A DNA stretch of 11,898 nucleotides from Desulfobacterales bacterium (lineage in GTDB: Bacteria > Desulfobacterota > Desulfobacteria > Desulfobacterales > C00003106), in contig JAUWMN010000019.1 in the NCBI GenBank assembly GCA_030613165.1, forward strand, positions 1 to 11,898. The letters are read 5' to 3'. The notes below the pieces were generated by a model that was given only the letters and a program-made list of their open reading frames with translations, did not search any database and was not told where the DNA came from. Positions 5,915 through 11,898 of the stretch are shown here, piece after piece; position 1 is the stretch's first letter; each line of letters starts with the position of its first letter. The translations under genes were made by a program, and so were the position numbers.

Positions 5915-7831
5915 ATGTTGTCTCTAAAAGACATGGGCATCAGGACTAAAATTATAGCGGCTATGGTTATATTGCTTGCGTTCATTGGGCTGCTCTCCTT
6001 CTGGGCCAGCTATATGCACGAAAAAAAGAGCCTCCTTGCCAACATGCAGGATAATGCCGTTATCTTGAACCGGGCATTGATTATCAGCATAACAAACCAG
6101 AAAAGTATTGCCGAAAAGGTAAACCTGCAAACACTGGTGGAAGACTTATCCCTCACCGACGGGATTTTCGGTGTATGGGTCATAGATAATAATTGCCGAA
6201 TTACATCCGCCACATTCAGGAATCAGGTGGGAGAGATCGCATCTTCCCATCTCATTTCAGAGGTGTTACAAAAGGGTTACTATGTTAGCGGATTTGACAC
6301 CAAGATGGGAGAAGAGGTCTATTCAGCGGTTTACCCGCTTAAAAAGGGGGAGAAAGTTTTGGGGTTGCTGGAAGTTGCCTTTGAATTGCGCGAATATCGG
6401 CACGCACACTCCAAGGATCGGATACAACTCGGCGCCCAGTTGGAGACAGACAGCCGCATCATGGCCGAATCGCTCAGTTACAGTATTCAAAACATGCAGG
6501 ACGTGAATGAACTGATCCATATTCAAAGATTGGTAGACAGATTAACCGCGGAATCCGATATTATCTCGCGAATCATGATTGTGGACGATAACAGTCGGAT
6601 CATAGCCTGCAGTGACTCGAATAGGGTTGGCTTGATTGCCGATGACAAGGGAGTCAGAGCTATTATTCATGGGGCGAACATCTATACCCGGCTATTCCGT
6701 CGTCAAAAAATATATATGGTCGATATGCCATTAAGAATCGGCGATGAATTTAAAGGCGTGGTAAGTATCGGTTATGACGCAACAGACTATTACATACATT
6801 TGTCTCAAATCTTTGACTTCGGTCTGCTGATCGCCGGTATGGGTATTCTCATGGGGATACTGCTCTCCTTTCAAGTGGCCAACTCGATTATTATGCCCCT
6901 ACGACGCCTGACAGGGGTTACCAAAAAACTGGCGGGAGGAGATCTTTCCCAAAGAGCCGTTGTAAGCTCCAATGATGAGATTGGCACTTTGGCCATGGCT
7001 TTCAACCGGATGGCTGAAGATTTAACACGCTCGAAGGAGAAAATAGATCAATACAGCAAAAACCTTGAGGAAAAGGTACGGCAACGCACAGGGGAGTTGG
7101 AAATAAGCAACCAAGAATTAAGGATAATTCAAAATGAATTGCTGGAGGCCAACATGGCCAAAGCAGAATTTTTGAATAGAGCCTCGCATCAGCTTCGCAC
7201 ACCCCTGACCTCCCTGTTGGGATACAGCGAGATTCTGTTGACAAGGGTTTTGGCGGAAAGCCAGAAAAAGGAGTTTTTGGGGTTTATTAACGAGGAGTCG
7301 ATCCACCTTAGCAAGATTGTCGATGATCTACTCGATATCTCCCGGATAGAATCCCAAAAAGTTTTTGAGTTTGTAAAAAAGCCTGTCCATCTGGATGATC
7401 TCTTGGTAGAAAGTATTAAGTTTTATTCCAAAGCAGAGACCGATCACCGCATTATTACAGATATAGAACAAAATCTGCCCGTTGTAAGCGCGGATGATTA
7501 TAAGATTGGACAGGTTATAAAGAAACTTATTGACAACGCGATCAAATACTCTCCGGGTGGCGATATTGTATGTAAGGCTTTTGTAAAGAATAATACGGTC
7601 TGCATCAGTGTCCAAGACCAGGGGATTGGGATATCCCAACAGGACCTTCCCCATATCTTTGATAAGTTCTTTCGGGGAAAACAGAAGGAGACAACTCATA
7701 TTAACGGCACGGGCCTTGGACTCTCTATCGCAAAAGATATTGTCGAAGCACATGACGGCAAGATAGACATAGAAAGCGAGTTGGGCAAAGGAACAATAAT
7801 CGGTTTTGGACTCCCTATTTTCAAGAATTGA
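5915..7831 (+). CDS. Membrane sensor histidine kinase with duplicated periplasmic sensor
   Basis: This inner-membrane kinase has 638 residues. TM1 is at about 12-32 and TM2 at about 302-322. The periplasmic part holds two related modules (about 50-160 and 185-290), each with a helix, a V-I/V-D-D/N-N strand with R-I-T/I, and a closing strand, as in tandem single-Cache or PAS-like sensors. HAMP (about 323-370) and a coiled coil (about 370-420) lead to HisKA with H425 in ASHQLRTPLTSLLGYSE. HATPase_c follows, with N541 (N box), D568-G572 (G1), FDKFFRG (F box) and GTGLGLS at 598-604 (G2). The frame opens at a TTG at 5873 inside the previous gene; ATG 5915, with AAGGGA about 12 bp upstream, is preferred. 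The single-domain receiver is 7 bp downstream and is the natural phosphotransfer partner. Confidence 0.93.
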   Translation: MLSLKDMGIRTKIIAAMVILLAFIGLLSFWASYMHEKKSLLANMQDNAVILNRALIISITNQKSIAEKVNLQTLVEDLSLTDGIFGVWVIDNNCRITSATFRNQVGEIASSHLISEVLQKGYYVSGFDTKMGEEVYSAVYPLKKGEKVLGLLEVAFELREYRHAHSKDRIQLGAQLETDSRIMAESLSYSIQNMQDVNELIHIQRLVDRLTAESDIISRIMIVDDNSRIIACSDSNRVGLIADDKGVRAIIHGANIYTRLFRRQKIYMVDMPLRIGDEFKGVVSIGYDATDYYIHLSQIFDFGLLIAGMGILMGILLSFQVANSIIMPLRRLTGVTKKLAGGDLSQRAVVSSNDEIGTLAMAFNRMAEDLTRSKEKIDQYSKNLEEKVRQRTGELEISNQELRIIQNELLEANMAKAEFLNRASHQLRTPLTSLLGYSEILLTRVLAESQKKEFLGFINEESIHLSKIVDDLLDISRIESQKVFEFVKKPVHLDDLLVESIKFYSKAETDHRIITDIEQNLPVVSADDYKIGQVIKKLIDNAIKYSPGGDIVCKAFVKNNTVCISVQDQGIGISQQDLPHIFDKFFRGKQKETTHINGTGLGLSIAKDIVEAHDGKIDIESELGKGTIIGFGLPIFKN

Positions 7832-7838
7832 GGCTTAA

Positions 7839-8204
7839 ATGAAAAAGATATTAATAGTCGATGATGAGGAAAAAGTAAGAAAGCTGGTAGAAGTCACGCT
7901 TTCTATCGGCACGTTTGAGATTTTGCATGCATCGTCAGGCGAAGAAGGCTTAAAGATAGCCCGAGAGGCCATGCCCGATATCATTTTATTGGACATCATG
8001 ATGCCGGGCAAGTTGGACGGTTTTGATGTATGCGGGCTTCTCAAAAAAGACCCTGACACAAGGGATACTTATATCGTTATGCTTACGGCTAAAGGGCAAC
8101 AAGCCGACAAGAAAAAAGGGCTTGCCTTAGGCGCTGACGATTATTTTGTAAAGCCGTTTAGCCCTATGGAGTTGATAGATAAGATTGACAAGGTACTTGC
8201 GTAG
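7839..8204 (+). CDS. Single-domain response regulator (CheY-like receiver)
   Basis: This 121-residue protein is a receiver domain with nothing attached. The acidic pocket D8-D9, phosphoacceptor D52 (LLDIMMPG), T83 (VMLTAKG) and K105 (FVKPFSP) are all present, so it should be phosphorylated normally, most likely by the kinase that ends 7 bp upstream. With no DNA-binding or enzymatic output it must act by protein contact or as a phosphate relay. No flagellar or chemotaxis gene is visible, so a motor role is not supported here. The last base of its TAG stop is the first base of the inverted-repeat element that follows. Confidence 0.93.
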   Translation: MKKILIVDDEEKVRKLVEVTLSIGTFEILHASSGEEGLKIAREAMPDIILLDIMMPGKLDGFDVCGLLKKDPDTRDTYIVMLTAKGQQADKKKGLALGADDYFVKPFSPMELIDKIDKVLA

Positions 8205-8337
8205 TGTCCGTCCAGAAATGGTATCTTTTGCCCCAATACTGCGTTCCCCGTCCCGCCCCCTGGCGGGACTGCGCCTGCGGGAAAAACCGGTGATCGGCCT
8301 TGTCTTGGGACAAAATCTACCATTTCTGGATGGACAC
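8204..8337. mobile_element. 134-bp inverted-repeat element (MITE-like or palindromic repeat)
   Basis: The 20-bp ends gtgtccgtccagaaatggta (8204-8223) and the complement of 8318-8337 agree at 19 of 20 bases. Inside is a perfect eight-pair hairpin gtcccgcc-ccct-ggcgggac (8250-8269). It fills most of the gap between the receiver and the ligand-binding protein gene and is GC-rich compared with its surroundings. No clear target duplication is seen. The inner hairpin could lower read-through into the downstream gene. Confidence 0.6.
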
Positions 8338-8357
8338 CAAAAAGGAGACAACACGTT

Positions 8358-9587
8358 TTGCAAAGAATATGGCTTGGCGTTATCCTGGTTTTGATCGGCC
8401 TTGGTGTTTATAGTCTATATGGCTATCTTCACCTGGAATCACCGCCAGTCGAAAAAGAGATGGATTTGGAACCATCGTCGCGTGCACATGTTGTCTCTGC
8501 CCCTGGGGTAACCCCCAATGAGATAGTGATCGGTTCATCCTTGGCCCTCGGGGGACATGCCGGCTTTTTGGGCGCCCAATACCTGCACGGCGCAATGTGC
8601 TTGATAAAACAGATCAACAGTGAGGGCGGCATCCACTATCGTAAGATCAGGATGATTGCCTATGATGATGGATACGACTCGCCACGATGCTTGGTCAACA
8701 CACAAGGGTTGATCTATAAGGACAAGGTCTTTTGTCTCTTTTGCTATGTGGGAACACCCACCACCGTGAAGCTCATAGATATTGTTGAAGAGACTAAGAC
8801 CCCCCTTCTGGGTATTTTTAGCGGGGCCGACAAACTCCGCTTTCCCTTCCGGCACTATATCTTTAATATCCGATCATCCTACTACCACGAAACCAACGCG
8901 ATTGTCCGCTACTTCGTGGAAGAAAAAGGGCTGCGCCGCATAGCAGTATTCTATCAATATGACGACTATGGTTTTGATGGGCTTAAGGGCACACAGATTG
9001 CCTTGCAAAAATATGATCTTTCTCCGGTGACAACGGGGAGTTTCATAAGAGGAACCCTGGACATAGAGGATGCCCTTGATAAAATCGAGTCATCTCAGGC
9101 AGAGGCGGTCATCATGATAGGCACCTATAGTCCCTGCGCCAAGTTTATAAAGGAGGCCAGGACCAGGGGGTACAATCCTTTGTTTCATAATGTCTCTTTT
9201 GTGGGGGCGGATAAACTGGTCCAGGAACTCGGTGAAGCCAGTGAGGGGGTCTTGATTACCCAAGTCGTGCCTCCACCTACTCAACGAATTCTTTTGCCCG
9301 CTACTGAGCAATATTCCCGTCTGTTAGCCAAATATTATCCGCAGGACAAACCGAACTTTGTAAGTTTTGAGGGCTTTATTAATGCCAGAGTTTTGATTGA
9401 GGCCTTGAGGCGGACAGGACGAGATATTTCGCGGGAAGGTTTTATCAGGGCATTAGAGTCTATTAAGGAATATTATGTGGGAATTGGAGCTGTCATTCAT
9501 TTCGGACCGCAGGATCACCAGGGGCTTGATGACGTATACCTCACTCAGGTCAGGAATGGACAGTTGCAACTTCTATTATACAAATAA
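8358..9587 (+). CDS. Periplasmic ligand-binding protein, branched-chain amino acid receptor type
   Basis: This 409-residue protein begins with a hydrophobic signal or anchor (about 5-23) and has no obvious cleavage site, so it may stay membrane-tethered. The rest (about 50-405) reads as a type I periplasmic binding protein of the Leu/Ile/Val receptor family (Peripla_BP_6): TPNEIVIGSSLALGG at the start, INSEGGIHYRKIRMIAYDDGYD, then a second lobe with IAVFYQYDDYGFDGLKG and VIMIGTYSPCAKFIKEA. The start is the TTG at 8358, with AAAGGAGA about 10 bp upstream. No ABC permease or ATPase gene is in the window. Its position after a kinase and receiver suggests it presents a ligand to a sensor and does not feed a transporter, which is inference. 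Confidence 0.87.
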   Translation: MQRIWLGVILVLIGLGVYSLYGYLHLESPPVEKEMDLEPSSRAHVVSAPGVTPNEIVIGSSLALGGHAGFLGAQYLHGAMCLIKQINSEGGIHYRKIRMIAYDDGYDSPRCLVNTQGLIYKDKVFCLFCYVGTPTTVKLIDIVEETKTPLLGIFSGADKLRFPFRHYIFNIRSSYYHETNAIVRYFVEEKGLRRIAVFYQYDDYGFDGLKGTQIALQKYDLSPVTTGSFIRGTLDIEDALDKIESSQAEAVIMIGTYSPCAKFIKEARTRGYNPLFHNVSFVGADKLVQELGEASEGVLITQVVPPPTQRILLPATEQYSRLLAKYYPQDKPNFVSFEGFINARVLIEALRRTGRDISREGFIRALESIKEYYVGIGAVIHFGPQDHQGLDDVYLTQVRNGQLQLLLYK

Positions 9588-9670
9588 AATGGTCAAGTAG
9601 TTGAGTATCATCTACCAAAAGTTTTGGCAGGTCGGATTGTAAGTTTTTTTCTGTCTCGGAAAATTTTCCC

Positions 9671-10324
9671 ATGACTAACAAAACAACTTATGAAGAACTG
9701 AAACAAAGGGTCAAAGACTTAAAGAAAGACGCTGTTGAACGCAAGCGTGCGGAGGAGGCGTTGCGGGAGAGTGCTCGCCGGCTGCAAATGGCTTATGACC
9801 AATCCATCATGTACGCACGGGAACTCAAAGAAGAAATAGTGGATCGCAAGCAGGCCGAGGCGCTTCTGCGGAAAAGAGAGGCGGAATTGGAGATCAAGAC
9901 AAGAAATCTTGAGGAAGCAAATATTGCGTTGAAAGTCTTACTGAAAAAAAGAGACGAAGATAAGATAGAGCTGGAAGAGAAGATGTTGTTCAATGTTGAG
10001 AAATTGGTTACGCCCTATTTGCAAAAATTGAAGAGCAGCGGACTGGATGACAGACAAGATGCCTGTCTCCGTGTCCTGCGGACAAACCTAAGTGACATTC
10101 TCTCGCCATTTTCCCGCAAATTATCCTCTAAATATATGAACCTTACACCTGCAGAGATTCAGGTGGCAAATTTTGTGAAGCAGGGAAAAACCACAAAAGA
10201 GATAGCAATTTTGTTGAATTCGTCCATAAGCGCCGTTCAGTTTCACCGAAACAATCTCAGAAATAAACTCGGCCTCACAAACAAAAAAACCAACCTCAGC
10301 TCCTACCTTTTATCCTTCACATAA
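9671..10324 (+). CDS. LuxR-type transcription regulator with long coiled coil
   Basis: This 217-residue DNA-binding regulator has residues 5-105 as a charged coiled coil with two similar stretches, [11 protein letters not shown] near 21-31 and [10 protein letters not shown] near 57-66. Residues about 158-213 form a LuxR/GerE HTH ([22 protein letters not shown], then the recognition helix [18 protein letters not shown]). Related deltaproteobacterial proteins usually have one or more PAS domains between such coil segments; none is visible here, so the sensory part seems lost or supplied by a partner. No receiver domain is present. The ATG has only a weak GGAAA upstream. It ends at a clear terminator and lies 344 bp before the hydrogenase genes, making it a second candidate regulator of them. 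Confidence 0.87.
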   Translation: MTNKTTYEELKQRVKDLKKDAVERKRAEEALRESARRLQMAYDQSIMYARELKEEIVDRKQAEALLRKREAELEIKTRNLEEANIALKVLLKKRDEDKIELEEKMLFNVEKLVTPYLQKLKSSGLDDRQDACLRVLRTNLSDILSPFSRKLSSKYMNLTPAEIQVANFVKQGKTTKEIAILLNSSISAVQFHRNNLRNKLGLTNKKTNLSSYLLSFT

Positions 10325-10362
10325 TGCCAGGTTTAACCTCGTAGTAACCTGGTATTCTTTAT
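10323..10362 (+). terminator. Rho-independent-type terminator after the LuxR gene
   Basis: Seven perfect pairs, ccaggtt (10327-10333) with aacctgg (10346-10352), extend by a G-U pair and three A-T pairs to 10323-10356. The loop is 12 nt and a T-rich run follows. The stem overlaps the TAA stop. Confidence 0.7.
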
Positions 10363-10425
10363 TGTTTACTTTTGGTTACAAAATAGCAATATAATATTAG
10401 ATTAGATGCTTGCTGACACATTGAA

Positions 10426-10469
10426 TGTTACAATTTTTGTCATATAAGTACAAAATTTTGTACATATAT
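10426..10469. promoter_or_regulatory. Tandem palindromic upstream activator sites
   Basis: A perfect 16-bp palindrome gtacaaaattttgtac at 10448-10463 extends to 10442-10469 with one mismatched pair. A degenerate copy, gttacaatttttgtca, lies about 20 bp upstream, centred near 10435, which is two helical turns away. They are centred about 120-145 bp before the predicted start of the sigma-54 promoter at 10552. Confidence 0.55.
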
Positions 10470-10509
10470 AAGCTGCTCGGCATTCTTGCAAGCACTGAAA
10501 AAAACATAT

Positions 10510-10522
10510 CACCTACTTGATA
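10510..10522. promoter_or_regulatory. Possible IHF binding site
   Basis: The sequence cacctacttgata matches the reverse IHF consensus YAANNNNTTGATW with one mismatch in the conserved bases. It sits between the palindromic sites and the sigma-54 promoter in AT-rich DNA, where a bend is usually needed. Confidence 0.35.
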
Positions 10523-10551
10523 TTATATATATTTCTTCTTAAATAGTCAGT

Positions 10552-10568
10552 ATGGCCCGTATCTTGCG
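10552..10568 (+). promoter_or_regulatory. Sigma-54 promoter of the hydrogenase operon
   Basis: The sequence ATGGCCCGTATCTTGCG has GG (10554-10555) and GC (10566-10567) exactly ten bases apart and follows the -24/-12 consensus apart from a few changes. Transcription should start near 10579, giving a leader of about 90 nt before the ATG at 10669. Confidence 0.68.
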
Positions 10569-10668
10569 GGTACTTACGAGTAGTAGTGGTGATATATTGT
10601 GTCAAATGTAATTAATGTAATTTAAAGACACCGTTTGAACTCTTAACCGAATCATAGGGAGGTTTCTT

Positions 10669-11604
10669 ATGGATAATGAAAAATTCTTTGAAGGATTAAA
10701 GGAAAGGAATGTCTCCCGAAGAGATTTCATGAAATTCTGCGGCATGCTGGCCACGGTGCTGGGATTGTCATCTTCATTCATTCCCAAAATTGCTGAAGCA
10801 TTGGCAAGCCCCGGCAAACCACCGGTGGTATGGCTCCATTTCGCAGAATGTACCGGCTGTTCAGAGGCCTTTCTGCGATCCATGTATCCGTGGGCTGACG
10901 AATTAATTCTTGATATCTTGTCTGTTGATTACCATGAGACCCTTATGGCCGCTGCCGGCCATCAGGCGGAAGAGATCCTTGAAGACACAATAAAGAAATA
11001 CAAGGGTAAATTCATTTGCGTGGTAGAAGGCGCTATTCCCACGAAGCAGGGGGGCGTTTTTGGGATGGGTGGAGGCAAGACCTTCCTTGAAACAGCTGAC
11101 CACGTATGCAAAAAGGCCTTGGCGACCATCGCTATCGGAACTTGCTCATGTTACGGAGGAGTCCAGGCCGCGGCGCCGAATCCCACCGGAGCCAAGGGTG
11201 TTGCCGACGCCATAGGCATCAAGACCATCAATATCCCTGGTTGCCCGCCCAATCCGATAAATTTTGTCGGGACAATAGTCAATTACCTCCTGATGGGGAA
11301 ACTGCCGGCAACAGACAAACTGGGACGGCCCCTGTTTGCATATGGCAAAACAGTACACGACCAATGTCCGAGACGATCACATTTTGAAGCAGGGGAATTT
11401 GCCCCCTCATTCGATTCAAAAGAGGCCAGGAAGGGTTGGTGCCTGTATGATCTCGGATGCAAGGGACCAGAAACCTATAATAACTGTCCATTGATTAAAT
11501 TCAATAGCGGTACAAGTTGGCCGGTAGAAGCTGGACACCCCTGTATCGGATGCAGTGAGCCAGGTTTTTGGGATTCAATGAGCCCGTTTTATGAGTCACT
11601 TTAA
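10669..11604 (+). CDS. hynB: [NiFe] hydrogenase small subunit, periplasmic (group 1)
   Basis: This is the electron-transfer subunit of an uptake-type hydrogenase (H2 to protons and electrons), 311 residues. A twin-arginine signal S-R-R-D-F-M-K at 16-22 with a hydrophobic stretch to about 46 exports the folded heterodimer through Tat. Iron-sulfur ligands are all visible: proximal C61 and C64 (ECTGCSE), then GTC and GCPPNP; distal VHDQC and CLYDLGC; medial NNCP and CIGCSEP. The glycine in ECTGC and the GG after CSCY are where oxygen-tolerant enzymes have two extra cysteines, so this is the ordinary oxygen-sensitive form. Overall wording is close to Desulfovibrio Hyn small subunits, hence the symbol. 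A strong GGGAGG precedes the ATG, with a sigma-54 promoter upstream. The large subunit starts 35 bp downstream. Confidence 0.96.
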   Translation: MDNEKFFEGLKERNVSRRDFMKFCGMLATVLGLSSSFIPKIAEALASPGKPPVVWLHFAECTGCSEAFLRSMYPWADELILDILSVDYHETLMAAAGHQAEEILEDTIKKYKGKFICVVEGAIPTKQGGVFGMGGGKTFLETADHVCKKALATIAIGTCSCYGGVQAAAPNPTGAKGVADAIGIKTINIPGCPPNPINFVGTIVNYLLMGKLPATDKLGRPLFAYGKTVHDQCPRRSHFEAGEFAPSFDSKEARKGWCLYDLGCKGPETYNNCPLIKFNSGTSWPVEAGHPCIGCSEPGFWDSMSPFYESL

Positions 11605-11639
11605 CAAGCCAACCCATGTTGATCTAAGGAGGGAATAAA

Positions 11640-11898
11640 ATGTCGAAGAGAATCGTCATAGATCCGATTACCAGAATAGAAGGCCACCTTCGTATCGAAG
11701 TAGAAGTGGAAAACGGAAAGGTAAAAAACGCCTGGAGTTCAGGCACCCTTTTTCGAGGTCTTGAAATGATCCTTAAGGGCCGGGACCCGAGAGACGCGTG
11801 GCTTTTTACCCAGCGCGCCTGCGGTGTATGTACCTATGTCCATGGACTTGCATCGGTACGATGCGTAGAAGACGCCATTGGCATAGGAGTTCCGGACA
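11640..11898 (+). CDS. hynA: [NiFe] hydrogenase large subunit, N-terminal part (cut by window end)
   Basis: This is the catalytic subunit that binds the NiFe(CN)2CO centre in the periplasmic enzyme. Only the first 86 codons are present. They begin [16 protein letters not shown], the invariant start of the family, and include [15 protein letters not shown] and the first metal-binding pair in [16 protein letters not shown], whose two cysteines are the N-terminal Ni/Fe ligands. The alanine in RACGVC, where many families have isoleucine, recalls the RSCGVC of Desulfovibrio periplasmic enzymes. AAGGAGG lies just upstream of the ATG. It is cotranscribed with the small subunit. The C-terminal ligands and the maturation cleavage site lie beyond the window. 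Confidence 0.96.
   Translation, partial: MSKRIVIDPITRIEGHLRIEVEVENGKVKNAWSSGTLFRGLEMILKGRDPRDAWLFTQRACGVCTYVHGLASVRCVEDAIGIGVPD

Noticed and set aside
7328..7753. 141-codon minus-strand frame opposite the histidine kinase
   Set aside because: It is an antisense shadow of the conserved HisKA/HATPase coding sequence and shows no family motif.
7839..8204. Flagellar CheY
   Set aside because: The gene is a generic single receiver next to a membrane kinase; no chemotaxis or flagellar genes are in the window.
9622..9640. Sigma-54-like sequence before the LuxR gene
   Set aside because: The TTGGCAG and ATTGT blocks are one base too far apart, and the essential GC at -12 is missing.
10669..11604. 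Oxygen-tolerant hydrogenase
   Set aside because: The two extra cysteines next to the proximal cluster are glycines here (ECTGC and the GG after CSCY).

Overview
The window looks like chromosomal DNA of an anaerobic Desulfobacterota (deltaproteobacterium-like) bacterium, probably a sulfate reducer or a syntroph. The evidence is a Tat-exported periplasmic [NiFe] hydrogenase whose small and large subunits carry motifs much like the Hyn enzymes of Desulfovibrio, a tetraheme c-type cytochrome, sigma-54 regulation, and many two-component genes. No search could be run, so family names rest on motifs read directly from the translations.

Layout. At the left edge (1-297) a 75-bp inverted repeat duplicates the 3' end of an NtrC-type regulator gene and encloses a 14-bp tandem repeat. 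On the minus strand follow a sigma-54-dependent response regulator (250-1596), its soluble histidine kinase (1655-2404) and the hydrogenase nickel chaperone hypA (2541-2882). On the plus strand there is a small exported protein of unknown function (3467-3946) behind a near-consensus sigma-54 promoter with paired upstream palindromes. Next comes a gene-free stretch holding an RNA-like three-way fold and a 142-bp miniature transposon. A sensory operon follows: tetraheme cytochrome c (4512-5054), a membrane-anchored helical sensor protein with no output domain (5032-5907), a hybrid-free histidine kinase with a duplicated periplasmic sensor (5915-7831) and a single-domain receiver (7839-8204). A second miniature inverted-repeat element separates this from a periplasmic ligand-binding protein (8358-9587) and a coiled-coil LuxR-type regulator (9671-10324). 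The right end carries the hydrogenase small subunit (10669-11604) and the start of the large subunit (11640 onward), behind a second sigma-54 promoter with tandem palindromic upstream sites and a possible IHF site.

How it may work together (inference). The locus reads as a hydrogenase with its regulatory island: hypA supplies nickel for maturation, the NtrC-type pair is the obvious candidate to fire one or both sigma-54 promoters, and the cytochrome/sensor/kinase/receiver operon may report periplasmic redox or ligand state. Three gene-free regions have been shaped by small mobile or palindromic repeats.
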